DNA of 64,000 nt from Nocardioides cremeus. Its GTDB lineage: Bacteria; Actinomycetota; Actinomycetes; Propionibacteriales; Nocardioidaceae. Numbering within the stretch: position 1 is the first letter of the stretch; each line of letters opens with the position of its first letter. Made by a program: the position numbers and the translations under genes. The notes under the pieces were generated by a model. The model was given only the letters and a program-made list of their open reading frames with translations, was not told where the DNA came from and did no database searches. Location of the stretch: contig NZ_JAULSC010000001.1 of the NCBI RefSeq assembly GCF_030518195.1, positions 530,056 to 594,055 of the forward strand. The letters are read 5' to 3'. Shown in pieces: positions 30,070 through 38,579 of this stretch.

Positions 30070-31980
30070 TCAGTGGGCGGCCACCCGGTCCGGTGCCCGC
30101 ACCCGGCCGCGGGAGACGCGCACGACGCGGCCCTCGTCGGCAGCCACCCGCAGCGCCCGGGGGAAGCGGCCCGGGCCCCAGAACTTCGCGTTGACGGCGT
30201 CGGCCAGGTCGGCGACCGCCATCTCGTCGTGCTCCTGCATGGCGGCTGTGATCAGCTCGATCTCCGAGTCCAGCGCCCGCTCGGACGGCTCGCTGGGGGC
30301 GGGCGGGATCCAGGGCGAGCCGACTCCTCGACCCGGCCCCGGGCGGTAGCGGCGGCTGCCGGTGCTGCCCGCGACCTGCCGGGCGCGACGCTCACGGATG
30401 CGGGCGTCGCGCTGGCGGCGCTCGACGGCCCTCGGGTCCTCGCGGTCCTCGTCGCCCGCGGACTCCTCGCCCTCGGACTCCTTGCTCTCGGACTTCTCGC
30501 TCTCGGACTTCTCGGCCTCCTCGTCGGAGTCCGTGTCCTCGTCGCTGGTCAGCGGTGCGGCAAGGCTCTCCAGGTCGCTCTTCTCGGCCTTGACGCCGAA
30601 GACGAGCTCGATGAGCCCGCCGATCGCCATCACGCCGGCGCCGATGTAGAAGGCCAGCGCCACCAGCCCGCGGTCACCGGACTCGATCAGGCGACCGAAG
30701 AGCAGCGGGCCGGTGATGCCGCCCACCGCGGTACCGACCGCGTAGAAGAACGCGATCGCCAGCGCCCGGGTCTCCATCGGGAAGATCTCGCTGACCGTCA
30801 GGTACGCCGCGCTCGCACCCGAGGAGGCCAGGAAGAACGCCGCGGCCAGGATGGCCAGGAAGATCCACCGGTTCCCCTCGGTGCCGGTCAGGTAGAACCC
30901 GAGAACCGTGACCACGACGGCCGAGCCCAGGTAGGTGCCCGCGATCATCGGCTTGCGGCCGACGGTGTCGAAGAGGCGGCCCAGGGTGACGGGGCCGGCG
31001 AAGTTCGCCAGCGCCCAGACGATGACGAACAACGGCACCATGCCCGACGAGACGTCGTAGAAGCCGTTGAGCAGGGTGCCGAGGTTGAACGTGACGCCGT
31101 TGTAGATGAACGCCTGGCCGATGAAGAGCGCCAGGCCCAGCACGGCCCGCTTCGGGTACTTGGTGAAGGCCACCTTGGCGATCTCGCGGAACGGGATCGT
31201 CTTGCGCTGGCGGATCACCAGCGTGTCCTCGGGGTCCTCGAGCTCCTGGCCGGTCTCCTCGCGCACGTCGTCCTCGATGTCGCCGACGATGCGCTCGGCC
31301 TCGTCCTCCTGCCCGTGGATGAACAGCCAGCGCGGGCTCTCGGGGACGTGGCGGCGCACCACGAGGATCGTCAGCCCCAGCACGGCCCCCAGCCCGAAGG
31401 CCAGGCGCCACCCGAGGTCGGCGGCGAAGATGGAGCTGTTGAGCAGCACCAGCGCCAGCGCCGAGCCGGCCGCGGAGCCGAGCCAGTAGGAGCCGTTGAT
31501 GGTCAGGTCGACGCGTCCGCGCACCCGGGCCGGGATCAGCTCGTCGATCGCGGAGTTGATGGCGGCGTACTCGCCACCGATGCCGGCACCGGTGAAGAAC
31601 CGGGTGACGTAGAAGAACAGGGGCGTGGTCGCGAACGCCGTCGCGACCGTCGCGACGATGTAGACCGCCAGCGTGATCAGGAAGAGCTTCTTGCGGCCCC
31701 ACCGGTCGGTGAGCTGGCCGAAGAACAACGCGCCCAGGGTGGCGCCCACGATGTAGATCGCGGCCGCCAGGCCGATCTGGCCCGCGCTGATGTCGATGCC
31801 CGAGCCGTCCTCGGTGAGCCGGGCGGCGACGTTGCCGACCATGGTCACCTCGAGCCCGTCGAGGATCCACACCAGGCCCAGGCCGAAGACGACGCGCCAG
31901 TGGAACCTCGACCAGGGCAGCCGGTCCATCCGGGCCGGCACCTGGGTCTCGATGCGGTTGAGCTCGGCCGTGCTGCTCAT
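30070..31980 (-). CDS. MFS transporter (sugar-porter-like) with long cytosolic C-terminal domain
   Basis: Of the 636 residues, about 1-470 form a 12-TM major facilitator: GLGLVWILDGLEVTMVG (helix 1), FFGQLTDRWGRKKLFLI (motif A), PESPRWLFIHGQEDEAERI (sugar-porter loop motif) and LGRLFDTVGRKPMIAG (second-half motif A). A Ser/Glu/Asp-rich linker (about 480-525), an Arg-rich stretch and a C-terminal 65-residue segment (IELITAAMQEHDEMAVADLA, then GRFPRALRVAADEGRVVRVS) resembling a winged helix follow. The substrate is unknown. It is coupled (ATGA) to the upstream small gene. Confidence 0.86.
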   Translation of the reverse strand: MSSTAELNRIETQVPARMDRLPWSRFHWRVVFGLGLVWILDGLEVTMVGNVAARLTEDGSGIDISAGQIGLAAAIYIVGATLGALFFGQLTDRWGRKKLFLITLAVYIVATVATAFATTPLFFYVTRFFTGAGIGGEYAAINSAIDELIPARVRGRVDLTINGSYWLGSAAGSALALVLLNSSIFAADLGWRLAFGLGAVLGLTILVVRRHVPESPRWLFIHGQEDEAERIVGDIEDDVREETGQELEDPEDTLVIRQRKTIPFREIAKVAFTKYPKRAVLGLALFIGQAFIYNGVTFNLGTLLNGFYDVSSGMVPLFVIVWALANFAGPVTLGRLFDTVGRKPMIAGTYLGSAVVVTVLGFYLTGTEGNRWIFLAILAAAFFLASSGASAAYLTVSEIFPMETRALAIAFFYAVGTAVGGITGPLLFGRLIESGDRGLVALAFYIGAGVMAIGGLIELVFGVKAEKSDLESLAAPLTSDEDTDSDEEAEKSESEKSESKESEGEESAGDEDREDPRAVERRQRDARIRERRARQVAGSTGSRRYRPGPGRGVGSPWIPPAPSEPSERALDSEIELITAAMQEHDEMAVADLADAVNAKFWGPGRFPRALRVAADEGRVVRVSRGRVRAPDRVAAH

Positions 31981-32279
31981 CGGGCCACCCCCGTCGCGAC
32001 GACGCCCTCACGGCGCTGGCGCAACCAGCGCCACACCCGCAGCGGGAACATCCCCAGCAGCGGGGCCTTGCGGCCCAGGTCGCCGGAGGCCGGGCGGTCG
32101 AAGGCGGCGGCGTAGTGGGCGGCCGCGCGGGCCGAGGCGTACTCCTTGGAGCCGCCGGCACCGCAGCCGCGCTCGCAGGCCCAGGCCATCACCGCCCCCT
32201 CGCTGCGGAACCGGTGGCGGTGGTCCAGCAGCCGACAGCTCAACGGCGGGGCCGGGGGCCGGGACGCGTGCGTGGTCAT
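31977..32279 (-). CDS. Small conserved protein coupled to the MFS transporter
   Basis: The 100-residue protein has a basic N-terminus, a Cys pair in AWACERGCGAGGSKEY, a helical Ala/His/Tyr-rich middle (ASARAAAHYAAAFDR) and a basic C-terminus (LGMFPLRVWRWLRQRRE). It has no signal or TM segment. Its stop overlaps the start of the transporter gene (ATGA), so it is translated first in that operon. It may be an accessory protein; the function is unknown. Confidence 0.72.
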   Translation of the reverse strand: MTTHASRPPAPPLSCRLLDHRHRFRSEGAVMAWACERGCGAGGSKEYASARAAAHYAAAFDRPASGDLGRKAPLLGMFPLRVWRWLRQRREGVVATGVAR

Positions 32280-32384
32280 GGGGGGCTCCTCTCGTCGCGG
32301 CCCCCGCGCCCTCGGGTCGACGAGGGGACCACCCCGACGACTACCCGGGCGCCCGGAGGGCCCGGTTCACCCTCCTGGGCAAGG

Positions 32385-32999
32385 TCACCCGCCGGGATGA
32401 AGGTGCTGCAGGCCGGCGGGGGAGACCACCGCGGTGACCGGGCGGTCGTGCTGCTCGCGGGGCACGTCGAGGCCCACCTCGTCGTCGTGCAGCAGCACGC
32501 AGGTGAAGGTGCCGACCGGCACCCGCGCCAGCGCCCGGTCGTAGGAGCCGCCGCCCCGGCCCAGCCGCATCCCGTCGGGGGCGACCGCGAGGCCCGGCAC
32601 CAGCACCACGTCGGCGCCGGCCACCGCGCCGGGGCCCAGGCGCTCGCCGTCGGGCTCGAGGAGGCCACGCGTGGCCGGGCGCAGGTGCTGGTCGCCCTCG
32701 TGCCGTGCCCAGTCCAGGTCGCCGTCGGGCAGCAGCACCGGCAGCAGCACCCGGCGGCCCGAGGCGGCGAGCGCCTCGAGGAGCAGGGCGGTGCCGGGCT
32801 CGCTGCCCACCGAGACGTACGCCGCCACCGTGGCCGCGCGGCGTACCTCGGGGCTGGCCAGCAGGTGCTCGGCCATCGCTCGGGCGACCTCCTGGCGCTC
32901 CAGGAGCGGGCGCCGGCGCCGGGTGGTCAGCACCCGGTCGCGCAGCGCGGTCTTGGCCGCGCCGGCACCGTCTGTGGAGGGGGTTTGCTCGCACCGCAC
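32385..32999 (-). CDS. 5-formyltetrahydrofolate cyclo-ligase
   Basis: This 204-residue enzyme converts 5-formyl-THF and ATP to 5,10-methenyl-THF, recovering stored folate. Features: LRDRVLTTRRRRPLLERQ, VAAYVSVGSEPGTALLLEAL, RVLLPVLLPDGDLDW, and the substrate/ATP signature MRLGRGGGSYDRALARV, then a His-Asp-rich HDDEVGLDVPREQHDRPV end typical of the family. The GTG read from 32999 is used as start. It is divergent from the UDP-glucose pyrophosphorylase gene, with only 23 bases between the starts. Confidence 0.92.
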   Translation of the reverse strand: MRCEQTPSTDGAGAAKTALRDRVLTTRRRRPLLERQEVARAMAEHLLASPEVRRAATVAAYVSVGSEPGTALLLEALAASGRRVLLPVLLPDGDLDWARHEGDQHLRPATRGLLEPDGERLGPGAVAGADVVLVPGLAVAPDGMRLGRGGGSYDRALARVPVGTFTCVLLHDDEVGLDVPREQHDRPVTAVVSPAGLQHLHPGG

Positions 33000-33022
33000 G
33001 GGTCGAGCCTACGATCGGGTTC

Positions 33023-34411
33023 ATGGGTTCCCCTGGCTTGCGCGCTGCCCGCGAGAAGATGAAGGCCGCCGGCGTCGACGAGGTCGCCATCGAGACGTTC
33101 GCGCACTACTACCGCCTGCTCGAGCACGGCGAGACCGGGATGATCCCCGAGTCGAGCATCGAGCCGGTCGACATGGAGTCGCTGGCCGACGTCGAGGTCG
33201 ACGACCAGGTCGCGTCCGAGGCGATCACCAGGACGGTGGTGGTCAAGCTCAACGGCGGCTTGGGCACCTCGATGGGCATGGACCGCGCCAAGTCGCTGCT
33301 GTGCGTGCGCCGGGGCCTGTCCTTCCTCGACATCATCGCCCGCCAGGTCCTGCACCTGCGCAAGCAGCACCGCGCGACGCTGCCGCTGGTCTTCATGAAC
33401 TCCTTCCGCACCTCCGGCGACACGATGGCCGCGCTGGCCCGCTACGAGGACCTGCCGGTCGAGGACCTGCCGCTGGAGTTCCTGCAGAACAAGGAGCCCA
33501 AGCTCCTGGTCAAGGACCTCTCGCCGGCCAGCTGGCCCAAGGACCCCGACCTCGAGTGGTGCCCGCCGGGGCACGGCGACCTCTACACCGCGCTGCGCGG
33601 CACCGGGCTGCTCGAGCAGATGATCGAGGCCGGCTACCGCTACGTCTTCGTCTCCAACTCCGACAACCTCGGCGCGGTGCCCGACCCGCGGGTGGCCGGC
33701 TGGTTCGCCTCCTCCGGCGCGCCGTTCGCGATCGAGGCCGTGCGCCGCACCGCCTCGGACCGCAAGGGCGGGCACTTCGCCCGCCGCAAGAGCGACGGGC
33801 GCATCGTGCTGCGCGAGACCGCGCAGACCCTCGACGAGGACAAGGCGGCGCTCGGCGACCTCGACCGGCACCGCTTCACCTCCACCAACAACCTGTGGTT
33901 CGACCTGCAGGCGATGAAGGACGCCCTCGACCAGCGCGAGGGAATCCTGGGCCTGCCGCTGATCAAGAACGTCAAGAACGTCGACCCCGGCGACGCCTCC
34001 TCGCCGAAGGTGGTGCAGGTCGAGACCGCCATGGGTGCCGCGATCGAGGTCTTCGAGGGAGCCCGGCTCATCGAGGTCGGCCGCGACCGGTTCGTGCCGG
34101 TCAAGACCACCAACGACCTGCTCGTGCTGCGCTCCGACGTCTACGCGATCGGCTCCGACTTCGTGCTCGACCAGGAGTCCGAGCAGGTGCCCTACGTCGA
34201 GCTCGACGAGACCTACTACAAGCTCGTCGGCGAGTTCGACAAGCGCTTCCCCGAGGGCGCCCCGTCGCTGAAGCAGGCGCAGAGCCTGACGATCCAGGGC
34301 GACGTCACCTTCGGCCACGGGGTCTCGGTGGTCGGCGACGTCCGGGTCGGTGGACGCTCGGCCCAGCGCGTCGACCCGGGTGCCGTGCTGAGCGGCGACC
34401 CGAATGCCTGA
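33023..34411 (+). CDS. UTP--glucose-1-phosphate uridylyltransferase (UDPGP family)
   Basis: This 462-residue enzyme makes UDP-glucose from UTP and glucose-1-phosphate for envelope glycans and trehalose. VVVKLNGGLGTSMGMDRAKSLL (about residues 74-95) is the nucleotide-binding loop. LPLVFMNSFRTSGDT, WCPPGHGDLYTAL and YVFVSNSDNLGAV follow, with a C-terminal left-handed beta-helix-like end. This is the eukaryotic-type UGP fold, distinct from bacterial GalU, and typical of Streptomyces-type actinobacteria. It overlaps glp by eight bases and leads a conserved glp-moaC-mog-rimJ-glpR operon. Confidence 0.93.
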   Translation: MGSPGLRAAREKMKAAGVDEVAIETFAHYYRLLEHGETGMIPESSIEPVDMESLADVEVDDQVASEAITRTVVVKLNGGLGTSMGMDRAKSLLCVRRGLSFLDIIARQVLHLRKQHRATLPLVFMNSFRTSGDTMAALARYEDLPVEDLPLEFLQNKEPKLLVKDLSPASWPKDPDLEWCPPGHGDLYTALRGTGLLEQMIEAGYRYVFVSNSDNLGAVPDPRVAGWFASSGAPFAIEAVRRTASDRKGGHFARRKSDGRIVLRETAQTLDEDKAALGDLDRHRFTSTNNLWFDLQAMKDALDQREGILGLPLIKNVKNVDPGDASSPKVVQVETAMGAAIEVFEGARLIEVGRDRFVPVKTTNDLLVLRSDVYAIGSDFVLDQESEQVPYVELDETYYKLVGEFDKRFPEGAPSLKQAQSLTIQGDVTFGHGVSVVGDVRVGGRSAQRVDPGAVLSGDPNA

Positions 34412-35648
34412 CGCGCCCGCGCCGATCACCGTCGAGGAGCACCTCGAGCGCATCCTGGCCGCGGTCCGCCCGCTGCCGGCCTACCAGCAGCCGCTGATGG
34501 AGTCGCTGGGCCTCGCGGCGGCGGAGTCGGTGGTCTCGCCGATCGCGCTGCCGCCCTTCGACAACTCCGCGATGGACGGCTACGCCGTGCACCGCGCCGA
34601 CGTGGTGGGGGCCGGGCCCGACGACCCGGTCGAGCTGCCCGTGGTCGGCGAGATCGGGGCCGGCAACGCGCGGCTGCTGGCGCTCTCGCCCGGCACGGCG
34701 GCCAAGATCATGACCGGCGCGCCGATGCCGGCCGGCGCCGACGCAGTCGTGCCCTACGAGTGGACCGACCGCGGCGTCGCGCGGGTGCGCATCGACAAGG
34801 CGCCCGGCGAGGGCCAGCACGTGCGCTGCTCGGGCGAGGACGTCTCGGTCGGCGACCTGCTCATCGACGAGGGCACCGTGCTCGGCCCGCGCCACCTGGG
34901 CCTGCTGGCCTCGGTGGGGCGCGCGACCATCGCCGTGCGCCCGCGCCCGAGGGTGGTGATCCTCTCCACCGGCACCGAGCTGCGCGAGCCGGGCACCCAG
35001 CTGGGCCACGACTCGATCTACGACGGCAACTCCTACCTGCTCGCGGCCGCGGCGCGCCGGGCCGGCGCGCTGGCCTACCGGGTCGGGATCGTGCCCGACC
35101 AGCCGCGCGCCTTCCTCGACGCCCTCGAGGACCAGCTGGTGCGCGCCGACGTCGTGGTCACCTCCGGAGGCATCTCGATGGGCGACTACGACGTGGTCAA
35201 GGAGGCGCTCGCGCCGCTGGGCACCGTCTGGTTCGGTCCGGTCGCGATGCAGCCGGGCAAGCCCCAGGGCTTCGGCACGGTCGGTGAGGACGACACCCTG
35301 ATCTTCACGCTGCCCGGCAACCCGGTCTCGTCGTACCTGTCCTTCGAGCTGTTCGTGCTGCCGGCGCTGCGGGCGATGATGGGGCTCAGCCCGCTCTCGC
35401 GCCCGACGGTGCCGATGCGGCTGACCCACGCGATCACCTCGCCGCCGGGGCGGCGCCAGTTCCTGCGGGCCACGACCGAGCCCGGGCACGGCCGGATCAG
35501 CCCGGTCGGCGGGCCGGGCTCGCACCTGGTCGGCGACCTGGCCGAGGCCGACGCGCTGGTCGTGGTGCCCGAGGACGTCACCCGGCTGCCGGCCGGGGCC
35601 GAGGTGGGCGTCATCCACCTCGACTCGGGGCTGGAGGGCGGTCACTGA
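34404..35648 (+). CDS. glp: Gephyrin-like molybdotransferase Glp (MoeA family)
   Basis: This 414-residue MoeA-fold protein classically inserts molybdate into molybdopterin. Hallmarks: LPPFDNSAMDGYAV, GTAAKIMTGAPMPAGADAVVPYE, VVILSTGTEL, DVVVTSGGISMGDYDVVKEAL and TLPGNPVSSYLSFELFVLPAL. In corynebacteria a protein of this kind (Glp) binds FtsZ and the membrane receptor GlpR to organise division; glpR lies four genes downstream here, so I favour the Glp assignment. It overlaps its neighbours at both ends, showing tight translational coupling. Confidence 0.92.
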   Translation: MPDAPAPITVEEHLERILAAVRPLPAYQQPLMESLGLAAAESVVSPIALPPFDNSAMDGYAVHRADVVGAGPDDPVELPVVGEIGAGNARLLALSPGTAAKIMTGAPMPAGADAVVPYEWTDRGVARVRIDKAPGEGQHVRCSGEDVSVGDLLIDEGTVLGPRHLGLLASVGRATIAVRPRPRVVILSTGTELREPGTQLGHDSIYDGNSYLLAAAARRAGALAYRVGIVPDQPRAFLDALEDQLVRADVVVTSGGISMGDYDVVKEALAPLGTVWFGPVAMQPGKPQGFGTVGEDDTLIFTLPGNPVSSYLSFELFVLPALRAMMGLSPLSRPTVPMRLTHAITSPPGRRQFLRATTEPGHGRISPVGGPGSHLVGDLAEADALVVVPEDVTRLPAGAEVGVIHLDSGLEGGH

Positions 35649-36154
35649 TGCCCGGGAAGCCTGCTGAGCCCGCCGAGCCCGGCCAGGACCGGCTGACCCA
35701 CGTCGACGAGCACGGCGCGGCGCGCATGGTCGACGTCTCCGACAAGGCCGTCACCGCGCGCACCGCGCGGGCGTCGGGCCGGGTGCTGGTCTCGGAGAAG
35801 GTCGTGGCGCTGCTGCGCGGTGAGGGCGTGCCCAAGGGCGACGCGCTCGCGGTGGCCCGGCTGGCCGGGATCATGGGCGCCAAGCAGACGCCGTCGCTGG
35901 TGCCGTTGTGCCACCCGCTGGCGCTCTCGGGGGTCGAGGTCGACCTCGCGGTGGCCGACGACGCCGTCGAGATCGCCGCGACCGTGCGCACCACCGACCG
36001 CACCGGCGTCGAGATGGAGGCCCTCACCGCCGTCTCGGTGGCCGCCCTGACCGTCGTCGACATGGTCAAGGCAGTCGACAAGGCCGCGGTCATCACCGAC
36101 GTGCGTGTCGAGACCAAGAGCGGCGGCCGCTCGGGCGACTGGGCCCGGCCGTGA
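35648..36154 (+). CDS. moaC: Cyclic pyranopterin monophosphate synthase MoaC
   Basis: This 168-residue enzyme, with MoaA, forms the cyclic pyranopterin intermediate of molybdenum cofactor. Family residues are clear: MVDVSDKAVTARTARASGRV, KGDALAVARLAGIMGAKQT, LVPLCHPLALSGVEVD and TGVEMEALTAVSVAALTVVDMVKAVDK, holding the conserved Lys and His of the active site. moaA is not in the window. The start overlaps the glp stop (TGATG) and the stop overlaps the next GTG. Confidence 0.95.
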   Translation: MPGKPAEPAEPGQDRLTHVDEHGAARMVDVSDKAVTARTARASGRVLVSEKVVALLRGEGVPKGDALAVARLAGIMGAKQTPSLVPLCHPLALSGVEVDLAVADDAVEIAATVRTTDRTGVEMEALTAVSVAALTVVDMVKAVDKAAVITDVRVETKSGGRSGDWARP

Positions 36155-36627
36155 GCCTGCCCGCCGGCGTCGTCGTCGCCTCCAACCGTGCCGCGGCCGG
36201 CGTGTACGACGACACCACCGGCCCGCTGATCGTCACCGCCCTGCGTGACCTGGGCTTCGTCGTCGACGAGCCGGTCGTGGTGCCCGACGGCGACCCGGTG
36301 CGCGAGGCGATCTCCGCCGCGGTCTCGGCCGGGGCCCGGCTGGTCCTCACCACCGGCGGCACCGGGCTGACCCCCACCGACCGCACCCCCGAGGCCACCC
36401 GCGCGCTGCTGGAGCGGGAGGTGCCCGGCATCGCCGAGGCCATCCGCGCCCACGGCCTGGCCAAGGGCGTGCCGACCGCCATGCTCTCGCGAGGCCTCGC
36501 CGGGGTCGTCGGCTCCTGCCTGGTGGTGAACCTGCCGGGGTCGCGGGGCGGGGTCAAGGACGGCCTCGAGGTGCTCGCACCGGTGCTGGTGCACGCCGTG
36601 GAGCAGGTCGTCGGGAGCGACCATTGA
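36151..36627 (+). CDS. mog: Molybdopterin adenylyltransferase-type protein (MoaB/Mog)
   Basis: The 158-residue protein has the MoaB/Mog fold: VVVASNRAAAGVYDDTTGPLI, then LVLTTGGTGLTPTDRTPEATRALLEREVPGIAEAIR (the molybdopterin-binding GGTG-x-T-x-x-D-x-T-P-E loop) and VVNLPGSRGGVKDGLEVL. It adenylates molybdopterin before molybdate insertion. It starts at GTG 36151 (GTGA overlap with moaC) and its stop overlaps the TTG start of the following acetyltransferase gene. Confidence 0.92.
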   Translation: MSLPAGVVVASNRAAAGVYDDTTGPLIVTALRDLGFVVDEPVVVPDGDPVREAISAAVSAGARLVLTTGGTGLTPTDRTPEATRALLEREVPGIAEAIRAHGLAKGVPTAMLSRGLAGVVGSCLVVNLPGSRGGVKDGLEVLAPVLVHAVEQVVGSDH

Positions 36628-37238
36628 GCCGTCCCCGGCCGGCCGTCCGAGGCGGGTGGCCGGTGCGGCTGCGCCACGGTGAGGTGCTGCTGCGCCCGAT
36701 GCGGGTCTCCGACGCCGAGGCCTGGCGCCGCGCACGCCAGCAGAACGCCGCGTGGCTGCTGCCGTGGGACGCCACCGTGCCGCCCGGGGGAGACCCGCGG
36801 CCCACGACCTTCCGGGCGCTGGTGTGGCGGATGCGCCGCCAGGCCCGCCAGGGCACGACGTACCCGTTCGTCGTCGAGGTGGACGGCGAGTTCGCGGGGC
36901 AGGTGACGCTCAACAACGTTGTCGGCGGCTCCGCCCAGTTCGGCTCGGTCGGCTACTGGATCGACCGGCGCTTCGCCGGGCGCGGGATCATCCCGCTGGC
37001 GGTCGCGATGGTCGTCGACCACGCCTTCTCCGGGCTCGGCCTGCACCGCGTCGAGATCGCCATCCGCCCCGAGAACTCCAACTCGTTGCGGGTCGTCGAG
37101 AAGCTCGGCGCCCACGAGGTGGGCTACGCCCCCCGCTACCTGCACATCGACGGCGACTGGCGCGACCACCGCCTCTACGCGATCACCGTCGAGGACGTGC
37201 CTCCCGGCGGGCTGGTCGGGCTGGTCACGGGCAGCTGA
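36624..37238 (+). CDS. rimJ: RimJ/RimL-type N-acetyltransferase
   Basis: This 204-residue GNAT enzyme resembles ribosomal-protein alanine N-acetyltransferases: VLLRPMRVSDAEAWRRAR, PFVVEVDGEFAGQVTLNNVVGG, GYWIDRRFAGRGIIPLAVAMVVDHAF (acetyl-CoA loop R-x2-G-x-G) and LHRVEIAIRPENSNSLRVVEKLGAHEVG. The proposed start is TTG at 36624, which overlaps the mog stop (TTGA), matching the coupling seen throughout this operon. The same gene order next to glp occurs in other actinobacteria. The target is not established. Confidence 0.85.
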   Translation: MSRPRPAVRGGWPVRLRHGEVLLRPMRVSDAEAWRRARQQNAAWLLPWDATVPPGGDPRPTTFRALVWRMRRQARQGTTYPFVVEVDGEFAGQVTLNNVVGGSAQFGSVGYWIDRRFAGRGIIPLAVAMVVDHAFSGLGLHRVEIAIRPENSNSLRVVEKLGAHEVGYAPRYLHIDGDWRDHRLYAITVEDVPPGGLVGLVTGS

Positions 37239-37320
37239 ACCCCACGAGTCACACCAGCAATTTGCGACACACTGGTGGACATCCACCCCATCCTGCGCTA
37301 GCGAACCTAGGGTCGAGCCC

Positions 37321-38250
37321 GTGGACCTGAGCGCACTGATCTTCGTCGCCCTCGCCGTGGCGTGGGCCGTCTACCTGGTCCCGAAGGCGCTCAAGCACCA
37401 CGACGACGTGGTGCGCAGCCGTTCGGTCGACCGCTTCTCCCAGACCATGCGGGTGCTGGCCCGTCGCGAGCCGGTCACCCGCCGCTCGGCGCGCCTGGTG
37501 GTCACCCCGGGACGTGCCTCCGCGCCGCCGGTGGTGGTCACCAAGGCCAGCAGCGCCTCAGTCGGCAGCGAGCCCGCCCCGGGCCTGGACGCAGCACCTC
37601 CCGCGGCCAGCCTCGACGCCTCAGCCCTGCCGCCCGTGCGCACCCCGGCCCAGCGTCGCGCCGCGGCCAACCGGGCCGCGCGCCGGCGCCGTCGCGTGCT
37701 CGTCGCCCTGCTGGGCGCCCTGGCCGCGGTCGGCGTGCTGAGCATCGCCGGCCTGGTGAGCCCTGCCTACCTGGGTGTCCCGGGTGCCCTGCTGGTGGCC
37801 TGGCTGGTGACCTGCCGGTTGATGGTGCGCCGCGAGACCGGTCTCTCCGGCCCACTGGCGCGGATCCCTGCCGTGCCGGTCGAGGACGACGGAGCCGAGG
37901 CCGAGGCCGACGAGGACGACGCAGACGAGGCAGACGATGCGCCCGACGCAGCCGAGGACGTCGCCGACGACGAGCCGCAGACCGAGGAGGTGCCGGTCGT
38001 GCAGCCGCAGGTGGCCGTCGAGGCCCCCGCGGGCGGCTGGGACCCGGTGCCGATGACCCTGCCGACGTACGTCACGAAGCCGGCGGCCACGCGCCGCACG
38101 GTGCGCACGATCGACCTCGACTCCACCGGGGTCTGGACCTCGGGTCGCACCGAGATCGACGCCGCGCTCGCCCGCGAGGGCGACCAGGCCGACCGGGAGC
38201 GCCGGGCCCGCCGTGACCAGGGCGACGACGGACGCGCCGTCGGCACCTGA
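37321..38250 (+). CDS. glpR: GlpR/SepX-like membrane protein (receptor for Glp, cell division)
   Basis: The 309-residue protein starts VDLSALIFVALAVAWAVYLVPKALKHHDDVVRSRSVDRFS, an N-terminal TM helix with the basic juxtamembrane motif of the gephyrin-like molybdotransferase receptor GlpR (SepX in Streptomyces). Two more hydrophobic stretches lie mid-protein (about residues 124-141 and 144-163), and a strongly acidic Glu/Asp/Ala tract (about 180-220) sits in the cytosolic tail. It should recruit Glp and FtsZ at the septum. It starts at GTG 37321, 82 bases after rimJ. Confidence 0.82.
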   Translation: MDLSALIFVALAVAWAVYLVPKALKHHDDVVRSRSVDRFSQTMRVLARREPVTRRSARLVVTPGRASAPPVVVTKASSASVGSEPAPGLDAAPPAASLDASALPPVRTPAQRRAAANRAARRRRRVLVALLGALAAVGVLSIAGLVSPAYLGVPGALLVAWLVTCRLMVRRETGLSGPLARIPAVPVEDDGAEAEADEDDADEADDAPDAAEDVADDEPQTEEVPVVQPQVAVEAPAGGWDPVPMTLPTYVTKPAATRRTVRTIDLDSTGVWTSGRTEIDAALAREGDQADRERRARRDQGDDGRAVGT

Positions 38251-38327
38251 GCCCCTGGCTCCGGGGGTCCGGATTCGGCGCCGGCCGGGCCGGGTGCTAG
38301 CGTTCCTCGAGCGTCTTCGGGCGCGAT

Positions 38328-38403
<76 letters not shown>

Positions 38404-38409
38404 CACGTC

Positions 38410-38432
38410 GTCCCCGCCACGCCGGCGGGGAC
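38410..38432 (+). terminator. Hairpin terminator after tRNA-Ala
   Basis: GTCCCCGCC (38410-38418) pairs perfectly with GGCGGGGAC (38424-38432) around an ACGCC loop, starting six bases after the tRNA CCA end. The remaining 147 bases to the mrp start (38433-38579) show no further gene; a promoter for the mrp operon should lie there. Confidence 0.75.
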
Positions 38433-38579
38433 CGACATCCTCCCAGGGCCCGATCCCCTCCCCGCCACGCCTCACCGGCGATTGCTAGGCTCGGCCGTCC
38501 CACGGGCATCGCCCCTGCTCAGTGCCGGGCTGGCTCGACTCGTGCGGAGATGCTCAGCCCGGCCGAGGAAGGGTCCGCG

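Noticed and set aside
29581..32115. Plus-strand open frame through the palindromic repeats and across the MFS gene
   Set aside because: It is formed by repeat sequence and the complement of the transporter gene and has no protein family features.
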